Source of the DNA: Parelaphostrongylus tenuis
Lineage: Eukaryota; Nematoda; Chromadorea; Rhabditida; Metastrongylidae
DNA: 64,000 nt
NCBI GenBank assembly: GCA_019055375.1
Contig: JAHQIW010007160.1
Location: 124,001-188,000, forward strand
Direction: 5' to 3'
The position numbers were made by a program, and so were the translations under genes. The notes beneath the pieces are model-generated. The model was not told the origin of the DNA. It ran no database searches and worked only from the letters and a program-made list of their open reading frames with translations. Of this stretch, positions 54,986 through 64,000 are shown piece by piece. Position 1 is the first letter of the stretch. Every line of letters begins with the position of its first letter.

Positions 54986-55857
54986 TATAATTATATAATA
55001 CTACCACTAAAACAGTGCTCAAGTAGGGATTCGATTCGTTTCCGTTCGGCAGCACGGAACGAATAAACGATCCCTTTTGCTGAGCAAGAACTTTTCGTGA
55101 AGTGTTGGCAATTACTCAGAAAGTTGAATCAACAGTTACTGTGCTAAGTTTTGAAAAGACATTCCAATAGCAGTGTAAAATTCAAAATAAAAATATATTC
55201 TACATAGGCCATGCAATTTCACTATTACTTCCCTGGAAGCACGAAAAGCATATGAATGTGTCGAAAAAATCTTGTATTATCAGGATCGTACGTTTAATCT
55301 GCAGATTTTTTTTCCAAAACGGGGAAAAAATTTCTAATGGATCAACAAAAATCGCATAAGGTATCAGCGCCATTGATCGATCTCTTTGTTGAAATCGCAG
55401 GCAGACTCCCCTGCGCCCCTACCCCAACCCGTAGATTAGCCAAGAAACACATGCCCGCTTATGTGAACCAATCTTACTTTTTTCCCCTGAACCGTAGAGA
55501 AACGATCTTTCCATGAAATAAGCACAGCGTTGGAACTGAATGTTGTAAAAATCGGTACCAGGTTTTCTATGAGGCGCTTCCTTAAAAGTGCAAAAATTGT
55601 TGACGGCTTCTCTTGTGAATACCTTGAAAACGCCTGAGCAAAACTCTTTTAGTATTCCAGCGATGATCAACCCCGCAAGCATGCAATGACGATTATGACG
55701 ATCACGCGATCCTTTGGTAGTAGATAACATGAAAATTCGAAGCTTTCCATATTAACGGGTGCAAAGAGATGAAGCGAATGAACTAATGCTAGAGGTCCTT
55801 AGTGTTGGGTCATATAAATAAAGTAAAACAAATACCAAATGCACTTTCTTACTTCAG

Positions 55858-55954
55858 TCCTTGACCGTGTTGTTCACCGATTGTCACTTGGACGACGAAC
55901 TTATAGTGTGGAAGATTTAATGCTAAAAATCTCCAGTGAAAACATTGAACTTGA
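55858..55954 (+). CDS. orphan internal exon
   Basis: Strong acceptor (CTTTCTTACTTCAG) and donor (CTTGA/GTAAGA). The only open frame reads LDRVVHRLSLGRRTYSVEDL, then MLKISSENIELE. Entry needs one base and exit is phase 2. The amphipathic content looks real. It may be a kinase-tail exon or start a new gene. Not recognised. Confidence 0.55.
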
Positions 55955-56120
55955 GTAAGAAGAAGAGTCAATAAAATTATAAATGAAGCTTAATACTGTA
56001 CATATTGTTGCAGAATCGTCATTCCTGCATAATCATCTATATAATTCTCATATTTTGATTTACTTTTTACCTATGCCTTTATTATTGAAGGTGCGCTTCC
56101 TTTTGGAATACTAATTGCAG

Positions 56121-56218
56121 ATGTATGGATCTTAGATGAATTTGAAGTTTACAGCTACTTCTCAAATCCACTATTACAACGTCATCGTTACTTATACTAT
56201 GCTTGCACTAATAAATAG
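56121..56218 (+). CDS. possible terminal exon
   Basis: Acceptor ACTAATTGCAG; one frame reads VWILDEFEVYSYFSNPLLQR, then HRYLYYACTNK and TAG, with an AATAAA overlapping the end. Its entry phase does not match the exit of 55,858-55,954, so an intervening exon would be needed. A second open frame from 56,136 to 56,336 also exists. Confidence 0.35.
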
Positions 56219-56382
56219 AAAAATTTGCGACGATGAAATGGAACTGGTATTAACTGCCTCATTACGTAGTGCATATCGCTACGGGTGCAGTCTAACAAAT
56301 GATAAAAATGCAATCAATAATCTCTGCACTTCTTAGATGTTTCTCCCCAATATATTTCATTAGATTCAAATGTCGCAGGGCC

Positions 56383-56585
56383 GGTCGTGTAGGGCAGTGG
56401 TTGGAGGGGCACTGCGGAACACACATTTTTAATGGTTCGATCGCACATCGATTGCCAAGTCCTTTGTCACTCCGGGATGAGCCATTTAGTACAAGAATAT
56501 GTGAGAGGTAAGCAGCACTGTAGCTTTTGACCCCCTCTAATGACTCGTAACGAAGTCAGTTACATGAATCATCTCCAAAAGTTGT
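56383..56585 (+). repeat. tRNA-derived SINE, family A (diverged)
   Basis: Head GGGCAGTGGTTGGAGGGGCA, B box ATGGTTCGATCGCAC, then a shortened body (GAGAGGTAAGCAGCACTG). The next 1.1 kb (to 57,711) has no recognisable feature. Confidence 0.65.
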
Positions 56586-57711
56586 TCATGCCGCCCTCAT
56601 TACCTTTTTTATCAATGCAGTAGCAAAAAAACTCATGAGCGTAAATGGTTGTCACCTTTTTTGGTCTTTATGGAATGCAAGAAATGTTTGTCACGTTCCG
56701 CCTAGGAATCATTCTGAATAACGTGGAACTTTTTCACATTATTTCACTTGTAGAAGGGTTTTCCGAATGGAAACATCGGAAATCTGATCAATTATCGCCA
56801 GCGTTCAAATGTAAAAATATTTTGAAAAACTTTTACACAACGATTCTGTTGTGAAAATCTCAACAGGTACCAAATTCAGTTCGATTCTAGTACATCGGCG
56901 TAGTTTATGTTTTCATGACGATAAGCAGTTTATTAGTTTGATTCCCTATATGTTTGGCATGTGATGTAAGAACCAATTAGAGGAACACTTTCATACCTTT
57001 TGAACGATCACTAATCATTGATGCGATAGCATCTGAATGTGAACTGGCAGTTTCGAATTTCTTCAGGCTTAACATTTCCTCCGCAACACCACGCAGTAGC
57101 GCTTTACTATATGCGAGGTGAAATCTGAATGAACTGACTAGTTGGTTCTCATTAAAAGTTTTCAATGTTAATATAAGGATACAGTACTCGCAATGTTTTA
57201 TATGAAGTTATGGAGGTATGAGATAACAGTGCTTGCAGCGGGGTCTCTATGGTCCCTTCATCGACATGCCAAGAAAATGCCACCTAAGTGAGCATCGCTG
57301 CTGTTCTCTAGTTAATCGCATTACAGATAAACACGATTTATCGTACTTTTACTCGGATCTATTAGAAGCGTAAAGGAATACAGAGCGACGACATCAACGA
57401 ATGTGTGAAAATTGAGTCGTCTCAACCCAAAAAAGTCAAGAAAAGCTCAAATTATCATTAGCGACAGGAATACACGTTCATCCACAAAACGAACGCAATC
57501 TTGGAAAAACACTTAAAAACAATGAGATTGGGAAGGAACTTACTTCTCGGTCTGTTTTGGAAGGAGGACGAAGTCACGTGTGATGTCAACTGCCATGTTT
57601 GGTCAAGTGCGACAAATTCGCTTGCCACGGTGACACCACAATAATTTTAAACACCTAAAGAATGCTGCGTGATGAACAATTCCATTGCCCTGAAGTGTAT
57701 CATCCTAGTAC

Positions 57712-58652
57712 TGGGTAATCTCATAAGTTCTGGCACTAAAGCAATGAACACCGAATTTTTCTCAAACAAGAAGTAATTAAATTGGCTCAAGAGCACTAAT
57801 AAAGTATGCACCATATGCCCTAACGAACATATTTCTGCCATACTCTGGCAACAATAAAAAAAACCTTGTGCTGAATTTCCTGAGCTCTTTTTGGAACCAA
57901 AATTATTCACAGTTCCCTCATCATGGCCGCTCAACGAATCCATCATCGCAATTTGCTGCTTCCAGAGTAGGGATTAAGACGCGATGCACAATCGCTTTTG
58001 AGATTAGCAACCGTGCAGAAACTCAAGGATTTAAGGCCAGGTGAACAGCGCTCCGGTTCTTTGCTTAGATTAGCGCCGACAACACCAACTTGAGCGATCA
58101 GCTGTGCTCGAAACATTCACGCGAAGTTGATCAAGAGATCGTCATCGAGGCAATTGAAGAGAATCCAAATTTGACTACTGAGGAGTTGGTCGACGATTTT
58201 GACTGTGGTCATGTGACAACCACGACGCTGCAGTTGGGACCTGTCACGTCGACTTTGCTGCAATCCATTCTTCTCTAAGACAACGCAAGGCTGTATGTCA
58301 CCGAACTAGCAAAGGAAATTTTGACCGAACTGAAGTAGAAAGTGCTGGATCATCCGCTGCGAGTTCTGACTTGCCGCCGTTTGAGTATTACCTCTTTCCG
58401 TCGCTAAAGAAATTCCTGGGCAAGATAAAGTCTCAAGACATCAATCATTTGCGTTGAGGACTGACAACATTCGTTGAATCTAAGAATGACGAGTCCTCTG
58501 AGCGCGGCATTGATCTGTTGCACGAGAGATGGCAGAAATGTGTTCAGGCCGATGGCGCATACTCCGAATAGTGTTCTTAGGAAATTTAGTTATATCTGGT
58601 TGAAGAATTTAATATTTATTACTACAGTACCAAGACCTACCAGGAGATGTAA
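57712..58652 (+). mobile_element. mariner-derived foldback element B
   Basis: The ends (AATCTCATAAGTTCTGGCAC on the left; inverse of GTACCAAGACCTACCAGGAG on the right) are related to element A. The plus strand carries the N-terminal helix-turn-helix block [20 protein letters not shown] (58,138-58,197) and, at 58,520-58,580, RWQKCVQADGAYSE, the transposase C-terminus. The left end carries another C-terminus on the minus strand (VWQKYVR-like). The middle catalytic part is deleted. Confidence 0.75.
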
Positions 58653-58814
58653 TAGTAATTCAAACCCACAACACAGCATTATAGAAAGGAGCATAGAATT
58701 TGTTATAATATGTTAAATATGGCAAAGTTAGTGATAAGGAAAACCTTTTTTGGCTCCCAACCTGATTGAGCAGCAGCACTCCCGCACTACACATGAAAGA
58801 TATAAAATAGTTCT

Positions 58815-59100
58815 CCCGCCTAGATCAATCCCCAAGGGAGCCATCATGAACTGGTCTCCATTTTAAAGCTTAGTTTGAGGTGACTGAATGCATATCTGGC
58901 CTTTACCAAGCACTGGCGATGACCTGCCGATGAGCCAACCCAGGCTGCTTATCCTCACGTCCGACAGCAATCTGGTACCAATTTATAGACCAGGCACGAT
59001 GGATGGCTTTGTGAGCCACGAGCGCGAGATCGAACCACTGACCTTGTGCGCGACGTTGAGCACCTAGAGCACAGAGCATCCGCTGCGCCACATGCACTAG
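58815..59100 (-). repeat. tRNA-derived SINE, family A
   Basis: Minus-oriented head (GCGCCACATGCAC, inverse) with a small duplication (CACCTAGAGCACAGAGCA), B box inverse GAGATCGAACCACTGAC, body and tail. Confidence 0.8.
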
Positions 59101-59593
59101 TCACCATCAAATGCCACAAAACTAATAATCAAAAATTTATCTAAGGGCAATTACTTACTCAGCACCTTATTTATATAGAAAATAATCACCCAGTAAGGAA
59201 ACTTCTTCTACAAAGTAGTAATCAATTGCCGTGATCAACCCCACGTCGAGCCGAGATGAACACCACTAGCCACTCGGCCCTTATCTCTGCGATTCTCACT
59301 CGGCAACCATCATAAGAGACCAATCTTTATGGTTTTTTCAACGCAGTACAGCATTTTCTTTCGGAAAACGTATAGAATAATGGCAGGAATCAAGGTAACT
59401 ACCGAGAGAAACTATTCGCAAAGTGATAAGCCTCGTTACCAACCGAAACTTATGCTACAGTGTGGATTTCCCACAAACGTTCAGCACAACTGAAATCTTT
59501 CAACAATCATTAGAACAAGTGAAAACGTGATTGAAATCTTTCAACCATCATTAGGACATGTGAAAACGTGAATTGAAGACAGATAATCGTCAG

Positions 59594-59641
59594 CTTATCA
59601 GTGAATGATAACGCAATCAACAGCCGGTGTATATAAAAGAG
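59594..59641 (+). promoter_or_regulatory. GATA site plus TATA box of the small gene
   Basis: CTTATCAGT at 59,594-59,602 is the reverse complement of ACTGATAAG, the extended ELT-2-type intestinal GATA motif known from Caenorhabditis. TATATAAAAG follows at about 59,630. Another TGATAAG lies near 59,421. The order and spacing are those of a compact core promoter. Confidence 0.6.
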
Positions 59642-59684
59642 ATCACCAAGTGAGACTACTTCATTCGTCTAAGAATCAACTGCA

Positions 59685-60068
59685 ATGAATCTACCTACCT
59701 AGGCAGCCAACACGCCCATCGCTGTTGTCCATTGTTACGGCGGTTCTATGTTGAGGACAACGAAAGATTAGGTAAGAGGTTCCCTCTTTTCAATTTGGCT
59801 CCTTATTAATTGATGGAATACATCACATCACCCCATTTTACTGTCATTCACTTCCTTCATTTCTTCATTTAATCAAAGATGATAGGTTTGACGGATGATT
59901 AACTTTTATTGTAGTAAAAGCAGAAAAATTAGATTAATTTTTGAATTTCAAATTTTATTATTTATTAGTTTAAATTCTATTTTAGTTCAAGCCAGAGGAA
60001 GTTCTCATCGAATTCCCGAAGACGAGAAGATGGACAACGCTTTCAAAAATCGCTGCCGCTGCCGCTAG
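59685..60068 (+). CDS. small two-exon gene, candidate short Cys-containing protein
   Basis: Promoter (59,594-59,641), exon 1 ending at donor ATTAG/GTAAGAGG (59,771), intron of 214 bases, acceptor TTCTATTTTAG (59,985), exon 2 to TAG at 60,066, and AATAAA at 60,120. One frame is open across the junction: HRCCPLLRRFYVEDNERL in exon 1, then VQARGSSHRIPEDEKMDN and AFKNRCRCR. That frame has no ATG. The ATG at 59,685 is in another frame and meets TAG after five codons, so either a base is wrong in CTACCTACCTAGG, the start lies upstream, or this is a short non-coding transcript. No signal peptide is visible. Function unknown; gut expression is inferred from the GATA site only. Confidence 0.4.
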
Positions 60069-60119
60069 AGACCACACTTCTAACTCGACCTGTTTTCGTT
60101 TATTGTAATTCTTACTCGT

Positions 60120-60125
60120 AATAAA
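60120..60125 (+). terminator. poly(A) signal of the small gene
   Basis: AATAAA 52 bases after the stop codon, just before the long foldback begins. Confidence 0.6.
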
Positions 60126-60174
60126 CCGGGTGTAGCCACAAATCCTCACGTAGAGAATGTATTTTTTCTTTCAA

Positions 60175-61520
60175 CACTGACAATTGTCTATTTCTCGACG
60201 CTCATATGTATTTCACGCGCTTTTTGCTTCACAATTCGATTCTGAATATGGAATTGAGTGAAGGAGCAGTAATCCATCCAAGATGACGCGAAATTGTTTC
60301 TTAATGTATAGTTTCTAAGTGCGCTTGACGTTTCTTCACTCATAAAATAACAAAAAGTTGAATTGAATGTTTTGATTCCAAACGTTAAATACTAAAACAC
60401 TGTCTGAGAAGTGTTTATGTCAATAATATCTTCGAAAAACGTCCAATTCGAAAGTCGATAAGGCTTTCAGTTGCTCAACTAGTCAATACGAGATTCTACT
60501 TGTCGCATCTTTATGTCCAGTGACATAATTGTCATCATTCTCTCCCGAACTGATATGATATGATAAGATATGATGAAGTGATATCTTATCGCTGCTGTAG
60601 GTGAAGTAAATTTTCTCTTTACACGTGTAACGTGTTCGTCGATGATTCCTTTATGTCAGGGGTTCTCCTCCGGAACGGATTGGCTCATAGGAAACCCACT
60701 GTGCAACTGACGAAGCTGCAAGGTCGAAAAACGTGTATTGAACTGTATATGTGCCACAACAGACCTCATCAAGTGCTTAAATTATGCTCTGACGATGTAT
60801 CAATTTTGAGCGAAATATTGAAAAACCGTCGACAGTCAAAAAGAAAATGCTTCACTCTTTAGCCTCTCAGCTTAAGTCCGCTGGATTTTGAGTCGGTTGA
60901 TGCTTCCCGTTGACAATTCTGGTGTTGATTTTCCGAAGTTGGGAACTTGGGCGCTTAGATGAGTGGTATGCAGCTTGGAGCAGCGACAGTAAAGTAGATT
61001 TTATGCAAAACATTCACTGAATTTTCACAAAGAATTTAGCTAACATGAGACTGTTATACATTAGAGGATTTATTCGGACAACGTCACCGTTTTCCTCCTT
61101 CTCAATAGCCACGATGATCCCAGGCAATTATAAGCAACCATTCCTCCTCTTGATGTTGATCTTCACTGGCGCGGCATGTAGAATCTCGTATTGACTTGTT
61201 GAGCAGTTGAAAGCCTTATCGATTTTCGAAATGGACGTTTTTCGAAGATATTAGTGACACATACAATTTTCAGACAGTGTTTATAATATTCAAAGTATAG
61301 AGTCAAAACTTTCACAAAATGCGGATAATCTTCAACTTTCTTTATTTCATAAGAAAGGGAACATCAAGTATATTTAGAAATTATATATTTGGGAACACTG
61401 CCTTGTATACTTGGATGAGTTACTGCTCGTTCATTCGATTTCACATTCATAACCTAATTTTGAAGCAAATAAGGGAGCGAAATACTTAGGAGCGTCGAGA
61501 AATACACATTTGTCAATCCC
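60175..61520. repeat. large foldback element, arms of about 340 bp
   Basis: The left arm (60,175-60,510) and the reverse complement of the right arm (61,175-61,520) share long blocks such as TATTTCTCGACGCTC, ATCTTCGAAAAACGTCCA, GATAAGGCTTTCA and CAATACGAGATTCTAC. The loop (60,510-61,175) holds a GATAT-rich stretch and a hammerhead-bearing repeat. Confidence 0.85.
60700..60745 (+). ncRNA. decayed hammerhead ribozyme (HHR6)
   Basis: GTGCAA, CTGACGA (60,707-60,713), AGCTGCAAGGTC (stem II damaged at its first pair), GAAA, ACGT loop region, GTA, then TTGAAC, which re-pairs with GTGCAA except for one mismatch. Core residues are mostly kept; activity is doubtful. Confidence 0.6.
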
Positions 61521-61675
61521 AAGACCGACTATCTATTAACCTCGGCATATTTTGAATAAATGAACAGTTTCTTCTGTTCAGCCGTTCCGAGGTGTTAGTG
61601 ATATTTTTTATTGAATATTAGCGAAGCATACAACAATACAGTCAGTAATGCAGCTTTAATGTACAATAGTCGAGG

Positions 61676-61712
61676 TGGCTAACGTTTCGGCGGGTCGCCT
61701 TCGTCAGAGCTT
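61676..61712 (-). ncRNA. hammerhead-like core at the Penelope-like element 3' end
   Basis: Minus-strand GCTCTGACGA, then A, GGCG-ACC-CGCC (four-pair stem II), GAAAC, GTT, AGC. GCT and AGC can pair as a minimal stem I. Stem III is only two bases with no loop, so cleavage would need a dimer or the motif is a relic. Penelope-like elements are known to carry such minimal hammerheads. Confidence 0.55.
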
Positions 61713-61729
61713 GGAAAGATCACATTGAT

Positions 61730-62242
61730 CTACAATCCACTAAGCCAAAAACCTCCATAACCCCAGGAGAAAACGTTAGAAATATCTTCTGGATGGCATA
61801 GTAAAAGCTTCATCTCAAAACACTCATCGTTTTGATGTTTGGGTCTATCAATTATGAACTGATCCCGCCTAAGGTCAGTGCATAAGTGGGCTGTGCCTAA
61901 CTGGGCCGGAAAAATCAGCCTGAGGTGTGGTTCGAGGTCACGCATGATTACGAGGCACTCCTCTTTTCGGTTCATTTTCGGGCCTTTGTTATGTATCCAA
62001 AAGGCTTCTAATGTTTTACGCGCAGACTCTTTTGTTTCCTGCGCGAGGATCGTGAATTTGACGCCGAACATTACTCCTGTATGTTTTTGGTCCCTATGCT
62101 TGTCTAGTGGAGTTTTTGAATCACTGTTTCGTAACCCAGCTGGGTGCTCTTCTACAGGGAGGAATAGTGGTCTACCCGTTTCACCAATGTACTCATCGCC
62201 ACATGCCTCGCAAGAGATTAGGTAAATTATACTCGATCTCAT
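61730..62242 (-). pseudogene. GIY-YIG endonuclease part of the Penelope-like element
   Basis: A 170-codon reading. IYLISCEACGDEYIGETGR carries the IY.I.C...Y.GET.R pattern of Penelope-type GIY-YIG nucleases. HRDQKHTG (the H...H region) and EAFWIHNKGPKMNRKE (the conserved Glu and Asn) follow. A Cys-rich lead-in (CKVCPNGRDGDC, in an adjoining frame) fits the zinc-like motif of the family. The domain nicks target DNA for insertion. The reading is separated from RT by a frameshift. Confidence 0.85.
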
Positions 62243-62361
62243 ACAGTCGCCGTCTCTGCCGTTCGGACAAACTTTGCAGTCATTGGTTTCACAGAGGCGG
62301 TCATACAGTCGGTTGTGGACTAATTGACGCTTTAGTGTTTTTGGGGGTATTTCAACTATTG

Positions 62362-62969
62362 CTATCGAATTCTACAAGCCGCTCTTTTTAGGCAGCGTTT
62401 AATAGCTGTATTTATTTCGTTAGAGATGAAAGGCAGGAGGAAAGGAACCTTATTTTCGCCAGCCTTCTCGTTTGGGAGCATAGAATTTCCTCTAAATCTA
62501 ACCTGAGAAGCTCCTACCGTACCGTAGCCATTAGGGATGGCTATTTTTCGCGTCAAGGTTAAGGATTCTACCTTGTGTTCCTTCCCTGTGTACACATTTG
62601 ACACTGTTCGGAACATATTCTTGAGGAGTGTTCGTTTTATATGTGAAGGATGGGCTGATAGGTAGTAAACCAAGATGTTTTTGTTGCTTGGTTTACGGTA
62701 CCATTTTGTATTGTAAGAGTTTTTGGACAGGTTGACCTGAACGTTCAAAAAGGGAGCCAATTTGCTTTCGGTTTCTCACGGGTGAACTTTATGTACTCTG
62801 ACTGACTGTTCAGCAACTCAAAGCATTTGTCCATCTCCTCTTGGGTTGAGCAGACGACAAAGCAGTCATCTATGTATCTACAGTAGAGTGACGGCCGGAG
62901 ATCGATTATTGGGCTCTGAACTCTAGACATAAAGGCTATAGCAAGTGTTGGCGCTAGTCGTTGTCCCAC
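62362..62969 (-). pseudogene. reverse transcriptase part of the Penelope-like element
   Basis: Two adjoining readings (62,969-62,745 and 62,760-62,362) cover the palm motif YIDDCFVV, then FTREKPKANWLPFLNVQV and KWYRKPSNKNILVYYLSAHP. The last is typical of Penelope RT (YRKP.......SAHP). One frameshift near 62,750 lies between them. Upstream motif A is present but out of frame. Confidence 0.85.
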
Positions 62970-63894
62970 TGCGAGCCCTCTAATTTGAGCAAAATAGTTC
63001 CCGGATTGAAAAGTTCAGGCACTCTTCTAAGAGAGCCATACCTGCCCAATGGAGAAGCTATACATGTTTGTGGTCCTTTCGTGCTCTTTTAAAAGCTCGT
63101 ATATGGCTTGCATTGCGGATTCATTGACACGTTTATATAAAGGGCGATTACGTCGAAAGATTCCATCACGTACGCGTTGGGGGGGGGGGGGAGGGGGACA
63201 CGTTACGTAAATGGTCGAGGAACATTTGGATGCTTGTGAGATGGGCTGGAATGTGATTTAGTAATTGGATTAGTATTAGGTTTAAAAACCACGTTATCCT
63301 GTCCGTATCATCAGTGCATACCAACTTATGAGTTTTAGAAAGTAAGTATAAGACGGGACATGATGGTGGACCAAGTTTTAGTTGAGAGATAACGGAAGGT
63401 TTTAAACCAGCCGCTATTTTTACCCATTACTGATTCAATTTTCGATACTGTTTTTCGATTTCCTTACCAGATGATGAGCCATAAAGTGTGGCGTCTTCAA
63501 GACGGTTTTTCGTTATCGCAATATCTAACTGACTGGGAATTACTACAAACTTTCCTCCCTTGTCACTAATTGATAGTCTAATTGCTTTGGAATTTATTAG
63601 CTCCCGTATCTGTCGCATGCCGCTTTTCTGCGCTGATGTTATGTTGGAACTAAACATTTACCCGCGATAGTGGTTTAGGATTCTAGGAATTTCGTTAGAA
63701 AATAAGCGAAAATTGATATCTACCTTGTTATTGGGATCTTGCTGTCTAAAGACTGTGGTGTTGGTATTGCTCCTACGTTTTGCTGTTCCTGCTCGATGGT
63801 TGATTCTAGTCTGGCTTTATAGCGGAGTCGGTCTTGGAGTTCTTGCAAACTGCATGCGATACTGCACAAGGTTTCCTTAGATTTGGAAAAGAAA

Positions 63895-64000
63895 TCTCTA
63901 ACGAAATAAGTACAGTTATTGAAAGCTGCCTAAAAACAGCAGGTTTGGATGATCGCTAGCAATAGTTGAAATACCCCCAAAAACACTAAAGCGTCAATTA
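63895..64000 (+). mobile_element. second Penelope-like copy in opposite orientation (partial)
   Basis: Plus-strand 63,903-64,000 matches the minus-strand sequence 62,420-62,323 over about 98 bases (SNEISTVIESCLK against SNEINTAIKRCLK, then AATAGTTGAAATACCCCC identical). The copy runs off the window, so the remaining GIY-YIG half should lie beyond 64,000. Confidence 0.75.

Larger units (their letters stand above)
61690..63880 (-). mobile_element. Penelope-like retroelement with RT and GIY-YIG segments
   Basis: Minus-strand order: N-terminal part (63,880-63,735, LQDRLRYKARLESTIEQEQQ); RT N-terminal block (63,657-63,427, SISDKGGKFVVIP); motif A remnant near 63,150 (SFDVIALYINVSM); MGQRLAPTLAIAFM (about 62,965) and the catalytic YIDDCFVV (about 62,875); thumb-like region to 62,362; GIY-YIG nuclease (62,242-61,730). 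Stops and frameshifts separate the segments, so it is inactive. The hammerhead-like core lies at the 3' end. Confidence 0.88.

Overview
The window is nuclear DNA of a nematode, most probably a strongylid or hookworm-like clade V species (inference). The reasons are: very short GT-AG introns of about 40-95 bases next to introns of several kilobases; TTTCAG-type acceptors; an RTE-type retrotransposon whose surviving peptide blocks look like those common in hookworm genomes; and a dense background of small tRNA-derived, mariner and foldback repeats. Genes are sparse, and most of the sequence is intronic or intergenic repeat.

Four transcription units can be supported. (1) On the minus strand, about 9.4-1.0 kb, spliced exons of an unrecognised protein; three of them join in phase. 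(2) On the plus strand, 16,683-24,051, the ribosomal protein eL28 gene (rpl-28) in three exons, with a 6.8-kb first intron packed with repeats. (3) On the plus strand, 28,010 to about 49-51 kb, a receptor tyrosine kinase of at least 20 exons. It has an LRR C-cap, a long Cys-containing ectodomain, one transmembrane helix and a kinase domain. I re-phased its exons across several multi-kilobase introns, and the segment around the DFG motif is abnormal. (4) On the plus strand, 59.6-60.1 kb, a compact two-exon candidate gene with an ELT-2-like GATA site, a TATA box and a poly(A) signal. Isolated good exons at 51.3, 55.9 and 56.1 kb belong either to the kinase tail or to another gene.

Mobile DNA: a 4-kb tandem array of a 361-bp unit, each unit with Pol III A and B boxes (9.8-13.9 kb); about 17 copies of a roughly 290-bp tRNA-headed SINE; three mariner-family remnants (4.9, 29.7 and 57.7 kb); a broken RTE element (44.5-46.1 kb); two Penelope-like element copies, one with RT and GIY-YIG segments (61.7-63.9 kb); and many foldback elements, including one with arms of about 340 bp.

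The most unusual observation is a dispersed repeat family (17.0, 18.2, 20.8, 21.0, 51.7 and 60.7 kb) that carries type I hammerhead ribozymes with a two-base-pair stem III. Two copies lie head to head in one palindrome. A hammerhead-like core also sits at the 3' end of the Penelope-like element. Together these suggest a retrozyme-like family that may use Penelope machinery; that link is inference.
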